DNA of 64,000 nucleotides from a virus, in the IMG/VR virus record IMGVR_UViG_3300031521_000043, positions 1-64,000 of that record; one strand, 5' to 3'. Below, in pieces: positions 27,497 through 38,152 of this stretch. The first letter of the stretch is position 1. The number at the start of each line of letters is the position of its first letter. The notes beneath the pieces were generated by a model. That model saw only the letters and a program-made list of their open reading frames with translations, ran no database searches and was not told where the DNA came from. The translations under genes and the position numbers were made by a program.

Positions 27497-28735
27497 TTAG
27501 GACAATGTACGTCCCCAGTTCCACACATAAGTTAACGACAATGTTTGAATGTTTGACTTTGTTTGTGGTTGGTTAAATACACATGCAAATCCACAATAAA
27601 ATCCTTGATGTCCGTTAAAAGAGCTTCCTACGCCTATACAACGAATGTTATTAACGTTCGCGTTAGCAACAGCAAAAGTAGCAGTTTTATATGCCGTAAA
27701 CGATAATGGAACATATGCATCTTGAGTAAACGTGTCAGCAGCATACGAAACTCCATTAATTTCTCTATTTACACCTGAATTATAATTTGCGCAAGATTGT
27801 GAGTTTGTTGAAACAAATGCGCCCATAGTTGTTGCCGCCGGCTCACATACTCTTCCATCGGAGCCACCAGTATCATCTACCACAGAAACCCAACCAATGG
27901 TTGGCCCACCCAACTGTAAATTGTAAAAAAATCCAGTATCAGTTGAAGGAGAAACCGGCCATCCGGATACAGAGGCTGTTGCAGGATATCCAGGAGAACT
28001 TCCTGTTGGATATACTGCTATATCCAACTCATACATCAACCTAAGTTTTTGTCCTGCTAAAATGGATTGTGTTTGTGGTAATAATACTCTACTAAACACA
28101 TTGGCATTAGAAGTTCCTGACCCAACACCAACTTCTGTAAACACGATTGATGCCGTTTCATAAACAAAATCCCAAGTTCTTTTATTTTTTTGAACGTTTC
28201 CAACTATAGTAGTTCCACAATATGTTCCGTCCGAATTACCTACAAACATGTTGTTAGTAGAATGTACTAATGATTGTAATCCTGTTTGAGATGTTTTATA
28301 TATTGTAAATGGTTGTACACTTATTGTAGAGGTTGGTGTAATTGATGCGCTTATTCCTGATACGGCTAGTACTCGTACTTCTGATAAATCATTAAACTTA
28401 ATCATATCTCCTACTGACAATGCAGAAGAGTGACCTGAATTTGAACTGGTTAAGTTTTGTAGTCCTGTAGACCCAGTTACTAGTGTAAAAACAGAAGAGG
28501 CTACCGAACCAGAAGAATTTCCTGATGAAATGTTGTTAGTTCTTGTTCCTGTACCTACAAATCCATATGACATTACATCTGCATACAAAATAGTAGGTAT
28601 CTGGTCCATACCTTGGTTTAAAATTAAGTTTTTTTGCCATGGTAGTTCTGATACTACTTGTTCTTGTTGGTCAATAACAAACAGTTTATAACGTCCACTT
28701 AACGATTGTCCAATTTCGGCTTTTACATTATTCAT
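27497..28735 (-). CDS. Tail fibre or baseplate structural protein (412 aa)
   Basis: The N-terminal region (GRYKLFVIDQQ, LPWQKNLILNQGMDQIP) is of a type seen in phage tail proteins. The rest is glycine, serine and threonine rich with many short beta strands. No enzyme motif. It sits between the propeller protein and the tandem pair at 28761/29877. Assigned as virion structural by composition and context. Confidence 0.65.
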   Translation of the reverse strand: MNNVKAEIGQSLSGRYKLFVIDQQEQVVSELPWQKNLILNQGMDQIPTILYADVMSYGFVGTGTRTNNISSGNSSGSVASSVFTLVTGSTGLQNLTSSNSGHSSALSVGDMIKFNDLSEVRVLAVSGISASITPTSTISVQPFTIYKTSQTGLQSLVHSTNNMFVGNSDGTYCGTTIVGNVQKNKRTWDFVYETASIVFTEVGVGSGTSNANVFSRVLLPQTQSILAGQKLRLMYELDIAVYPTGSSPGYPATASVSGWPVSPSTDTGFFYNLQLGGPTIGWVSVVDDTGGSDGRVCEPAATTMGAFVSTNSQSCANYNSGVNREINGVSYAADTFTQDAYVPLSFTAYKTATFAVANANVNNIRCIGVGSSFNGHQGFYCGFACVFNQPQTKSNIQTLSLTYVWNWGRTLS

Positions 28736-28760
28736 AAATTATCACCTCATACATAGTTTA

Positions 28761-29870
28761 TTATATTACATTTCCACTGACAAATCCCGTCATCATTCTA
28801 GTATTGTCAAAGCTCATAGTTACAGTAAATGTCGTAACCAAACAAGAACCGGTGAAAAATGTTGTATAAAATTGGGATGTTTCAGGAAAACTTCCAGATA
28901 TAGGACTTGCCACGACGGGCAACACGGTAGTTAAAAGTGACCCTGTCAATAAGTTAGTAGTGATATAAGGATAATCAATTGAACTACTATCAGTAATAAC
29001 CAAGTCTACTACAGAACCGGAAAATAGTCCAACTACATATGATGAATTTTCAAAAGAACTACTATTAGTTACTACAGTATCTATTAATTGTCCAGAAACA
29101 AATGACATTATAGGGCCGGTAATATAATCCGTAATAGGTGGGGCTAGGTCTAAACTGCCACGAAAGAACGACGTTTCCATGCTAGGATAGTCTGTGATTG
29201 GCGATGTGTTATCATGCCAGTAATAATCACAGTATGATGATGACATATTTGCAATGAATTCATTGACGTATTCGCCCAACTCTTGTTGATGTGAAAACAG
29301 ATTTGTACCAGCAAAAAGATTACCATTACCATCATCTTTAATTTGATATGAATTATCTAAAGTATTATCATAAGCCACAAACGTTTTTGGAGTAATTTTT
29401 TCACCATAAACTGTTCTAGGAATATCAATCAACCGAAATCTATCCGATAAAATTCTTTTTGTTTGAGAAATTTGAAAATCTATATTTTCAATGCCCCAAA
29501 TTTTTGACGGGTCGAGATACATGTTATAAAACATCGTCTCTATTTGATGATATATGGAACGTTGGTATGTACCGTCATCGTTTGTTGGGTCTGTATCAGG
29601 ATAAAAAATTCCTTTAACATTTAATCCAATTTCTGTAGTAGCTAAATCGTTTGCTTGTTGTTCTAATGCTATGTCACACAAACTATTATCGATTGGATAT
29701 TCAGTTCCGTCTCCATAATCGATAAATTCTAATGCAAATGGGGTTCCATCATCTGAACCTGTAGATTCAGATAACAAAAGGTTTTCATTGTCACTATTGT
29801 TCAATCTCCAATCCTTCACCGCTGCGAACGGTGTAGTTTGAATTTGATATTTTTTCAATAGTTTTATCAT
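28761..29870 (-). CDS. Tail structural protein, paralogue A of a tandem pair (369 aa)
   Basis: The first 210 residues align closely with the neighbouring gene at 29877 (TTPFAAVKDW/TTPFVVTKNW, GIFYPDTDPTNDDGTYQR, DDGNGNLFAGTN, FSHQQELGEYVN). The C-terminal 150 residues differ and hold short repeats of the type GSVVDLVITDSSS. Tandem duplication followed by tail swapping is the simplest reading. Probably a baseplate or fibre-connecting protein. Confidence 0.7.
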   Translation of the reverse strand: MIKLLKKYQIQTTPFAAVKDWRLNNSDNENLLLSESTGSDDGTPFALEFIDYGDGTEYPIDNSLCDIALEQQANDLATTEIGLNVKGIFYPDTDPTNDDGTYQRSIYHQIETMFYNMYLDPSKIWGIENIDFQISQTKRILSDRFRLIDIPRTVYGEKITPKTFVAYDNTLDNSYQIKDDGNGNLFAGTNLFSHQQELGEYVNEFIANMSSSYCDYYWHDNTSPITDYPSMETSFFRGSLDLAPPITDYITGPIMSFVSGQLIDTVVTNSSSFENSSYVVGLFSGSVVDLVITDSSSIDYPYITTNLLTGSLLTTVLPVVASPISGSFPETSQFYTTFFTGSCLVTTFTVTMSFDNTRMMTGFVSGNVI

Positions 29871-29876
29871 AATAAG

Positions 29877-30884
29877 TTATATAGGACTGGAATCCCAATA
29901 TGTAGGCCCACATGTTATTATACTTGCATCCCAGTTATTTATATCTGTATCCCAATAAACAGATGATGCTGCTGTAATCGTTATTGCCGGTGTATACGAA
30001 GATGTACCAGCAGGATTTACTGCAAACATTCGATACCAATAAGTTACACTATGAGAAATGTTTGAGTCTGTGTAACTATATGACATACCATTAAATAATT
30101 GGTTGTATAACACTCCATCAGTAGACTTTTCTATTACATAACTTGTTACCAACCAATTGTTTACATTCCAACTAATTATTGAAGATGTAGCGCAAACGTT
30201 ATACAATACTGACATAATTGGCATATCAGGACGGTTAATTGCATCATAGAAATCACAATAATTTAAACTTCCTGTTACAAAGCCATTTACAAATTCTCCT
30301 ATTTCCTGTTGATGTGCAAAAATATTTTTTCCGGCGAATAAGTTACAATTTCCATCATCAGTTATTAAATAATCATTGTCTGTGGTTTTATCATATATTA
30401 CAATTGTATTTGGAATCATTTTTTCCCCATATACTAATTGTGGTATTTCAAACATTTTAAATTTATCTGCGAGAAATCTTTTTGTTTGAGACTTATCAAA
30501 ATCTATTTGTTCAAGTCCCCATATCTTGGTAGGGTCGCGATAGTTGTTATAAAACATATTAACAACTTGAGAGTATACAACTCGTTGATATGTTCCATCA
30601 TTATTTTTTGGGTCGGAGTCAGGATAGAAGATTCCTGACAGTTTTAATCCATCACGATAACGAGCTAAATCATTGGTTTGATTTTCCAATGCAACATTAC
30701 AATTGCTTGCAGTCACAGGAAAATTAGGCCCAAAAATAAGATACTCTATCCCAACAGGCAAACCATCACTGCCACTATGTTCCATGAGGATAACATCCTC
30801 GTTTGTTACATTTGACAGTTCCCAATTTTTTGTAACAACGAACGGTGTGGTTTGTGTGTCATCTTTATGGAGTAACTTGAGCAT
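29877..30884 (-). CDS. Tail structural protein, paralogue B with FN3 domain (335 aa)
   Basis: The N-terminal 210 residues are shared with paralogue A. Residues about 222-305 form a fibronectin type III domain (SSIISWNVNN, TSYVIEKSTDG, YWYRMFAVNPAGTSSYTPA). FN3 modules in tail proteins are thought to help bind carbohydrate at the cell surface. The end is a short repeat containing tryptophans. It is separated from paralogue A by six bases. Confidence 0.75.
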   Translation of the reverse strand: MLKLLHKDDTQTTPFVVTKNWELSNVTNEDVILMEHSGSDGLPVGIEYLIFGPNFPVTASNCNVALENQTNDLARYRDGLKLSGIFYPDSDPKNNDGTYQRVVYSQVVNMFYNNYRDPTKIWGLEQIDFDKSQTKRFLADKFKMFEIPQLVYGEKMIPNTIVIYDKTTDNDYLITDDGNCNLFAGKNIFAHQQEIGEFVNGFVTGSLNYCDFYDAINRPDMPIMSVLYNVCATSSIISWNVNNWLVTSYVIEKSTDGVLYNQLFNGMSYSYTDSNISHSVTYWYRMFAVNPAGTSSYTPAITITAASSVYWDTDINNWDASIITCGPTYWDSSPI

Positions 30885-30893
30885 TTCATTCTA

Positions 30894-32075
30894 TTAGAAA
30901 TCTAGTCTAACTTTGATAAGTAATTCGTTATCGAACGTTTTCACAGCTGGACGGCTCAATTTAGCAACGGCGACAAGTTCATTAGTATCATTATATAGAC
31001 CGACAGTTGTAATGTATGTAGTCGGATTTGAAATAAAATCTTGATTGTAAATCAATCCTGCGGAATGTACTCCATCCGTTCCATCATAAACATATGTTGG
31101 ATTGTTTGAATAGTTAAAATCACGATTCATAACTCTGATAAAATAGTTCAATGAAGGAACATATTCAGATTTACGAACTTTGATGGTGGCATTTGCGTTT
31201 TGTATTGCCCAAGCAAACACTTCATGGTTCCATGTGGTAGGAATTAAAGAACCGGAACTTTGTCCTGGTATTGCAATTCCGTCTATACTGTTTGTTGTAT
31301 AATTAGCCGGACATACTTTGCCATTTGGAGCAGTAGAACCTGATACACCATTTAGACCAATTAAATTATTAATTGTAGATGCATTAAATACAACAACACC
31401 ATCATCTGGATAGAACAATCCTATACCCTGATATGGTGGCAATGTTGTTGTGGAATCATTAATCGAACCTTGTATCAAATTGTACACAGATGATGCTTGA
31501 GATAAGAAAGGCGAATCATCACGAAGAGTGATAGACCCATTTGAACCTGATAATGTGATTTCAAAAACACCCTCGTCAATTTTATCTTTCATCTTATAAG
31601 AAGAAAAATTAATTACAAAAATATCTCTCGATTTAATCATCGTTGGATTTGCTGCGCTTCCTGATGCAAATTGAAATAGTCCAGATTCTCCTTCGCCCAA
31701 AAGTAAGTTTTGATATTGTGTATAAATTGCTTTTGGCGCAAAAGCTTTAATACTTGCAGTATCAAGATTAAAAGTTCCACTGCCAGATGCTTCGCAGTCA
31801 TAATTTCCATATGCAACAGACATATATGGGTCATTATTAGATAACGTAGTTGAATCTGGAAACATATCAACATAGTACATTGTTCTACGAATATCATAAA
31901 TTGATGTTCCATATGATGGTGATGGTGTAACAGATGATTGCGTCAAAGCATAAAAATTGTCTGTTAATCCGCTTTGGCTGATAAATGTGATTCCATCAGG
32001 CCAAAATCCACTATCGATACGATTCGTTCTTCCTGCAACGATGTCTGTATTTGCGTTTAATTGATTAAATATCAT
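30894..32075 (-). CDS. Tail/baseplate structural protein (393 aa)
   Basis: A beta-rich protein beginning MIFNQLNANTDIVAG. The C-terminus (TTVGLYNDTNELVAVAKLSRP, then IKVRLDF) is shared with the end of the FG-GAP/dockerin protein, so both may dock onto the same partner. Its order beside the 213-residue VDAILTTKGR protein is typical of T4-like phages of aquatic bacteria. Exact role unknown. Confidence 0.7.
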   Translation of the reverse strand: MIFNQLNANTDIVAGRTNRIDSGFWPDGITFISQSGLTDNFYALTQSSVTPSPSYGTSIYDIRRTMYYVDMFPDSTTLSNNDPYMSVAYGNYDCEASGSGTFNLDTASIKAFAPKAIYTQYQNLLLGEGESGLFQFASGSAANPTMIKSRDIFVINFSSYKMKDKIDEGVFEITLSGSNGSITLRDDSPFLSQASSVYNLIQGSINDSTTTLPPYQGIGLFYPDDGVVVFNASTINNLIGLNGVSGSTAPNGKVCPANYTTNSIDGIAIPGQSSGSLIPTTWNHEVFAWAIQNANATIKVRKSEYVPSLNYFIRVMNRDFNYSNNPTYVYDGTDGVHSAGLIYNQDFISNPTTYITTVGLYNDTNELVAVAKLSRPAVKTFDNELLIKVRLDF

Positions 32076-32089
32076 ATGCTATGTTTCTG

Positions 32090-32731
32090 TTATACTGTGG
32101 TTGGAACAGTCACCGTGACTTCAATACTCAAACTTCCTCCGGATTCATTTCCGATGATTGTTAAAGTTGTAGAAGTAGTCTGTCCCAAACTACTGTTTGG
32201 AATAAATCTGAACGTTTGACCGACAACGACCTGTGCGCTGGTCGTATTAATATCTCCTGCAAATGTTGGAATTGTACTAGATACAGAGTTGATAGAATTT
32301 GCTTGGTCTACAATTAACACTCCGACGTTTTTATTTCCTAAAATTGCCGTATAACCTAATGTCAAATTGTATGCCGGATTTGTTGATGGAGAAATTGAAA
32401 TAGTTCCTGTATAACTACTTGGAACGGAAATTTTATCTTGTGCAATGCTAATTACAGGAATTGTTGTTACACCTTGATTCAAACTAACCAATTTGTATTT
32501 CATTACCTGAGTTTCGTCGGACACAGGTTCGAATACAGGAGTATTTCTTATAGCGATATCATAAAACGCACTACCGTTTGGATGATTTGGCTGATAAAGT
32601 GTATAATCAATTTCATCATCGGCTAATCCAAAACTGGTGATGCTAAGATTGCCATTTTGCGCTAAAAGTTGACGACCTTTGGTTGTCAAAATTGCATCTA
32701 CTGTTATTGTTGTATTGTCTACGTATGCCAT
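32090..32731 (-). CDS. Conserved virion structural protein (VDAILTTKGR family)
   Basis: The N-terminal 60 residues (VDAILTTKGRQLLAQ, SITSFGLADDEIDYTLY) are a signature I recall from many T4-like cyanophage and marine phage structural proteins. The C-terminal 150 residues are an all-beta Ig-like region. Likely a tail or baseplate component. The start is followed on the genome by an 80-bp gap before the giant structural gene. Confidence 0.7.
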   Translation of the reverse strand: MAYVDNTTITVDAILTTKGRQLLAQNGNLSITSFGLADDEIDYTLYQPNHPNGSAFYDIAIRNTPVFEPVSDETQVMKYKLVSLNQGVTTIPVISIAQDKISVPSSYTGTISISPSTNPAYNLTLGYTAILGNKNVGVLIVDQANSINSVSSTIPTFAGDINTTSAQVVVGQTFRFIPNSSLGQTTSTTLTIIGNESGGSLSIEVTVTVPTTV

Positions 32732-32813
32732 ATCGTTTATTCCTAAGTTTTAATTCACACTATTACATAAATAGAATGATTTCACCATTTCGTGTCCGTT
32801 TTTATGGTTTTGT

Positions 32814-35800
32814 TTATGTTAGATAATGTTTATCTTTTATATTTTTACCCTGTTTTGACTTATTTCCGATGTTAAGCTGTCCTGTAGTTGGGGTGACGGT
32901 ACCTGCCACAGAAGATGGAATGTTCTGAATCACGTTGGTCGTATTGATTATGTTTACATTACTTGTATCGGACGTTTGTACAGGATAACTACCATCATTA
33001 ATACCTTGTTCGTTGATAGTTGTATTGATTGTCTGTCTTCCTTTTATAAAAATACCTTGACTAATTGTTCCATATTTCGTTTTAGAAAACTGTTGCGCTT
33101 TATGAATATAATGATTTCTAGGATATCCTGTCACTAATTCAAAATATTGTGCGACCGAGTTCAAATTTAATGAAAAGTTTGTTTTTAATATTGGTGTAAG
33201 ACTGTTAGCTATTGCAAATATATTACTTACTTTTTGGTCAGGAGTGTTTAAGAACGTATTAACTGCATGTAAGTATGAGTTATTCACAGCATCGTAGTTA
33301 TATGATAAACTAGACGAATTATAGACGGACAAATATATTTGGTCTGTAAAATATACCAAATTTCTCATATAATACTCATCAACAACAATATATTTATAAA
33401 GATATATAGATGCCGATGCGTATGTATTTTCCAAAGGATTTGTAGTATGGGTATAATTTCCGGTCTTTGTATAGTAATAATACTTATCCCACACTTTTAA
33501 CATATAATAAACTATAGGATGATTTCCGTGATTTGACCCTGAGAAAAATTTATTAGAATAGTTTACACCTTGGTCTGGTCCAATTAAAAATCTACCATTA
33601 TCTCCTGGTTGGTTTGTTACCGAACCATTAATTGGTCGAGTATATCCTACTGGTAAAGTTCCAGTAGAAGATGTCTCCCACAATCTAGGGAGAGTTTCAA
33701 AATTTGGATAAAATCCTTGTTGAACGTTATCCATACAGTCAGTGTAATATCCGTCATTAAAGTTACATTGCCAACTGCGGACTGGATTGCCTGTATATCT
33801 TAAATCAAAGACTGTGTTGTAGTTTGGAGGCATCGAATTTGACATAGATATTTGCAAACTTGGATTTGAGTCGTTGATTTTAGAAAAATCCGTATTGAAA
33901 TTTATCCATAGAGGAACGGTATCAAATTTATAAATGTTGTTTATAATAGACTGTCTAGTCGATTGATATGATATTTGCGCACTGGATGTCAAAGGTCTGT
34001 TTTGATATTTTGGTCTTTCTAATAACGTTGGTTCTACCACAACGCCCATATACGCATTGGCTCTTGCTGGAATGATATTTTTTATTGCTTGAAAAATCGA
34101 CTTATCAAAATAGAACTTATAAACTGTCAATAATTCATTGAAATATGTTCTTTTGTTTCCGTTTAAGTTGTATTGATAATTTTTATTTCTTAAATCATAA
34201 TATCTATCACTATAAAGATTTGATGGGTCGCCTAAAAACTCCATGATACCAGTTTTACCAACATATCTCAAAATATCTTTGTTCTTCGAATCTTGGGGGT
34301 CAATAAAAAATCCTAGTTGATTGGATTCTCCTGAAACAGACGAATCAGGTTCACTAGTAGACCTATTAAATGAATCTAATCTAGCATCTAATGTATAACT
34401 CAATCTGTTAATTTTTAGATTTTTGTATTTGTTTGGGCCATATTTTGATGCGTTTATGTTTTGTTCATAAGTTAATTCATCGAATTGATATGGATATACC
34501 GATTGTGACACCCAACTACACACAGGCGCACCTACGAATGATGCTGAGAATGCATTTCCTATTGCGGCTGGAAAGTTATAAGCAATAATATCTACCGAGC
34601 CTGTCGGATAATACGCTCTCCATACATTGTTTATAATGTTAACTGACGCAGAATATAATGTAGGATTGACTGTTGTAAATGTATTATTTGTATAATAATT
34701 TGGAATATTGTAGTATGCGGAATCATTACTTACCCAAACTTTACCTGTATTTGAATACATATTTTGTGGATAATCCCAATTAAGTCTTATCCATAAATTT
34801 TGGTCTGCCACAGACCCGCTATAACCATACGAATTTAAATCGTTTACGTGTTCTTCGAAATCTGCGTTGTCAATTGGAACATCCCAAATTGATAACTTAT
34901 CCAACGTCCCTTTTAAATTTCCGTTTGTTAACCTAAACCTCCCCCATTGAGAGAAGATTTTGTTATCATCATTGTAAAGTATGGCGCTGGACGTTGAATA
35001 GAAAATTCTATTTCCACGTTCGTTTCTTTGAACGGTCAAATCATATTCTAATGGAATTTCGTTAATGTCTAATGCCGGCTCAAATAACGAATCCGGCTGA
35101 TTTCTTCTAACCATTACACTAAAAATATCTCCATTAAATATTGGTAATGCGCTACTTGTTATTGAAGTTCCAGAAGAACCAGAACCCATTTGAAATATCA
35201 CTTTACCTGTAGATTGGCCAGGAACTTTATAGAATCCAACAGTCCAATTAAAGTTCGCTGAACTGGTGAATTGATATGGGATGCTTGTAAATAATGGAAC
35301 ATATGTGAAATCTTCATATACATCCGATGTTAGTTTATCTATAGAAAACTTAAATTCTACAGTATTAGTTGAATATGGAATTGGGCCTTCAATGTAATCT
35401 CCTATACCAGAAAAATTTAACATGTAAGTTTTTTCATCCAACGCATAAGTTGGAGATGTATCGTCGGCATAATCGGTTCCGCCGTATTCCCGAACAGTTA
35501 TCATCGATGATGGCAATCCATAACATGACATCAAATAATTAACACACTCCAAAGTTCCTTTGGTCTTATACAATCCAGGCAAACTTACTAAAATACGATT
35601 CCAAATAGTTTGTAATCTTTGTTGTCCTGACAACGCATTATAAGATGCTGAATCCATGCTGTTCAGATACACTTCGTCAATATCCAATGAACCAATAATA
35701 TCATCAACATTCCACCCAAATGAATACAACATTTCTTTTAAAGTATTGTTTGGAATGCTTGATGTTAATTCGTTTCTTACTTGCCTTTCTATAGGCATAG

Positions 35801-37661
35801 CAGAAATATATGTATAGATGTTATCGAAATGATGACCTGCCATGTTTAAGAACGTCAAATAATCGGAATTGTTTGAATCGGTTCTGATATAATCAGGAAC
35901 ATTTGTATATAAACTATCTCTGTTATTTCTGTCGTATAAATTAGCTCTTAAATCTTCATCTGATACATAACTTGCGCTATAAAATGTACTAGATACTGCG
36001 TTATATTTATACTTTCCATTGTTAAAAAGATAAGAATCAAATCCATCAAAAGAGTTTACAATTTGCGTTGTTTGTAAAGTTAAGTCTGCATATTCTTTTG
36101 AATAGTATGGGTATGATACTGATGATGATAATGAAACATCATACCGTCTGTTTAATTCAGATATAGACGAACTTAAAATAGTCCATTGAATCATCTTATT
36201 TTTGAAAATACTAAGACGATTTTGCGCAGATGAAAAAACAATAAAGTTAGAATAATCGCTGTAATCCGTATTTAATTCGGCAATTTTTTTGTTAACTTGA
36301 ACATTATCATTTGTATTGGCATTACTTGTTAAATCATCGGACGAATACAATTGGTTTGTATTTTCTTTATTAATTAAATTTTGTGGCGAACCAAAATTTG
36401 GCGGAGAAATTTTTATAGTCTGATATTTTACCGGATTCTGAATGATTACCGTAAAGATATAAGGCGTCATACCGAAGTTTGATACCCAACATGTATCTTT
36501 AACAGAAATATCATAAGGCAATGCCTCAGATAACTTTATAATTAACGTTAATGGGTCGGTTGGAGATGTCTTCTCATCAATATACGCCGTATTTAATATT
36601 GAAAAATATCTGTTATTTCCAAAATTTAAAACATTTTTAAACTGTCCAAAATATTTTGTTTCATAACTTTGTTTCAATGGAGTAACTGAAACATCATAAA
36701 AATATGTAACAAAATAATCATAACAAAATTGACGCATGTCACTATAATTTTTGTCTTGAGAATTCAAAAATTGATTAAATACTTCATCTAATCTGGTGTT
36801 TACAAAGTTAATGTAAAGATTACGTATATCATCAAAATCGGCAATCTGTTCATAATTTTGTAATAAAAAGTTGTTATAATACGTTTTTATACCTTGTATT
36901 CTTGTAAGAGTTGACGAAGATGTACTAATATTCGTTATAGTTGGAGATGAATATTTTATAAAATCCTCATACAAATTTCTTAAGAAAGTTATTATAGAAC
37001 CATCATCAGTAAGAAAGAAAACGAATTTTAAATATGATATACCGGCTTGATAAGTGTTTAACGAACTCATCTTCTTATAAACACTATCATATGAAAAATT
37101 TTTAGATATTGACAATAATACCGAAGCAACATCTTTTATTGGAAACTTTTTTATACAAAAAGAATTATATTGTATATCAGATTTTTGAGATGGTATCAAC
37201 TTGATTTCAGTTCTTGACGTTGATATATCTTTAATTGTTAATGATGAAGATATGCTTCCTGCTATATTTCTTACAAAATTATAACCGACTACATAGTTTC
37301 CTTCTGTAATTCCTATTTGATTTAAATCGGACGAAGGTTGAATTAATATTTTATCATTCTTGTAAAACGTAAAAGGATTTACAAGTTGATTGTATGAATA
37401 GGTCGTCGGCGTATTTAAACTATTCAAATATGTTAATGTAATAGTTTGAAAATTTTTATCTTGGTCTAAAATTCCCCAAGCTACTTGAGTTTGGTCATCT
37501 GTAGAATATGAAGAAACTTCAATTGCGTCATTTGAAGACAATCCAAACCATATATCTGAACTCTGAGAGACATAAAACAAAGAAGTATCATTACTGTCCA
37601 GATATGAGCCGGATTTAATGCTTCCTGTGTATTCTCCTAAAACTGGGTATGGTAATGACAT
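32814..37661 (-). CDS. Giant tail/baseplate structural protein with LamG-like domain (1615 aa)
   Basis: This is the largest gene in the window. Residues about 700-760 (LYKTKGTLECVNYLMSCYGL) resemble a domain found in phage baseplate/tail proteins. The following 270 residues look like a concanavalin/LamG sandwich (VEFKFSIDKLTS, FNWTVGFYKVPG, GTLDKLSIWDVPID). The C-terminal part is rich in Tyr and Asn. It precedes the gp6 and gp25 genes in the same block, so a baseplate wedge or peripheral role is likely. Confidence 0.75.
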   Translation of the reverse strand: MSLPYPVLGEYTGSIKSGSYLDSNDTSLFYVSQSSDIWFGLSSNDAIEVSSYSTDDQTQVAWGILDQDKNFQTITLTYLNSLNTPTTYSYNQLVNPFTFYKNDKILIQPSSDLNQIGITEGNYVVGYNFVRNIAGSISSSLTIKDISTSRTEIKLIPSQKSDIQYNSFCIKKFPIKDVASVLLSISKNFSYDSVYKKMSSLNTYQAGISYLKFVFFLTDDGSIITFLRNLYEDFIKYSSPTITNISTSSSTLTRIQGIKTYYNNFLLQNYEQIADFDDIRNLYINFVNTRLDEVFNQFLNSQDKNYSDMRQFCYDYFVTYFYDVSVTPLKQSYETKYFGQFKNVLNFGNNRYFSILNTAYIDEKTSPTDPLTLIIKLSEALPYDISVKDTCWVSNFGMTPYIFTVIIQNPVKYQTIKISPPNFGSPQNLINKENTNQLYSSDDLTSNANTNDNVQVNKKIAELNTDYSDYSNFIVFSSAQNRLSIFKNKMIQWTILSSSISELNRRYDVSLSSSVSYPYYSKEYADLTLQTTQIVNSFDGFDSYLFNNGKYKYNAVSSTFYSASYVSDEDLRANLYDRNNRDSLYTNVPDYIRTDSNNSDYLTFLNMAGHHFDNIYTYISAMPIERQVRNELTSSIPNNTLKEMLYSFGWNVDDIIGSLDIDEVYLNSMDSASYNALSGQQRLQTIWNRILVSLPGLYKTKGTLECVNYLMSCYGLPSSMITVREYGGTDYADDTSPTYALDEKTYMLNFSGIGDYIEGPIPYSTNTVEFKFSIDKLTSDVYEDFTYVPLFTSIPYQFTSSANFNWTVGFYKVPGQSTGKVIFQMGSGSSGTSITSSALPIFNGDIFSVMVRRNQPDSLFEPALDINEIPLEYDLTVQRNERGNRIFYSTSSAILYNDDNKIFSQWGRFRLTNGNLKGTLDKLSIWDVPIDNADFEEHVNDLNSYGYSGSVADQNLWIRLNWDYPQNMYSNTGKVWVSNDSAYYNIPNYYTNNTFTTVNPTLYSASVNIINNVWRAYYPTGSVDIIAYNFPAAIGNAFSASFVGAPVCSWVSQSVYPYQFDELTYEQNINASKYGPNKYKNLKINRLSYTLDARLDSFNRSTSEPDSSVSGESNQLGFFIDPQDSKNKDILRYVGKTGIMEFLGDPSNLYSDRYYDLRNKNYQYNLNGNKRTYFNELLTVYKFYFDKSIFQAIKNIIPARANAYMGVVVEPTLLERPKYQNRPLTSSAQISYQSTRQSIINNIYKFDTVPLWINFNTDFSKINDSNPSLQISMSNSMPPNYNTVFDLRYTGNPVRSWQCNFNDGYYTDCMDNVQQGFYPNFETLPRLWETSSTGTLPVGYTRPINGSVTNQPGDNGRFLIGPDQGVNYSNKFFSGSNHGNHPIVYYMLKVWDKYYYYTKTGNYTHTTNPLENTYASASIYLYKYIVVDEYYMRNLVYFTDQIYLSVYNSSSLSYNYDAVNNSYLHAVNTFLNTPDQKVSNIFAIANSLTPILKTNFSLNLNSVAQYFELVTGYPRNHYIHKAQQFSKTKYGTISQGIFIKGRQTINTTINEQGINDGSYPVQTSDTSNVNIINTTNVIQNIPSSVAGTVTPTTGQLNIGNKSKQGKNIKDKHYLT

Positions 37662-37664
37662 ATT

Positions 37665-38150
37665 TTATCCTAATGTTGGGGTTTGTGATTCCAATGGAAT
37701 TGGGAGATACGGATAAACATCTTGAAAATCACTTGTTAACGACCCTTGACCTAATTGAATTCTCAAATTTATAATTGTATTTTTTATAGATTGTGCATCA
37801 GCTGACCCGCTGTTCATTTCACTGGAAATAATCAAATTTTGTAATTGGTTTTGTAACTGGACATTCTGATAAGTTACCGCATTAATTTGGTCAATCGCAT
37901 CTTGTGGAAATATAGACGCAGTCAATGTTGAACTGGTTATAGTTGTTGGAATAAATTCAGTAAAAGTAGAGTCATAAAATGATTCTATTCTTGATGTGTT
38001 GTAAATGTAATTTCTCAATGGAATTGAGAAATATACCTGTTGAAATACAGATGATGATGGATTTACAATTTCGTTGCCAACAACATCAAAAATGTATGTG
38101 TAGGTTCCGTTTGTCGTAAAATCTGCTATCTGTTGGCTAAAATCTGTCAT
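37665..38150 (-). CDS. Small tail-region protein (161 aa)
   Basis: It begins MTDFSQQIADFTTNG, is polar, and has a helical middle (NQLQNLIISSEMNSG region) and a proline-rich end. It is tightly packed between the giant protein and the DNRLRE-like protein, with 2-3 bp gaps. No family recognised; probably a baseplate accessory. Confidence 0.6.
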   Translation of the reverse strand: MTDFSQQIADFTTNGTYTYIFDVVGNEIVNPSSSVFQQVYFSIPLRNYIYNTSRIESFYDSTFTEFIPTTITSSTLTASIFPQDAIDQINAVTYQNVQLQNQLQNLIISSEMNSGSADAQSIKNTIINLRIQLGQGSLTSDFQDVYPYLPIPLESQTPTLG

Positions 38151-38152
38151 TT

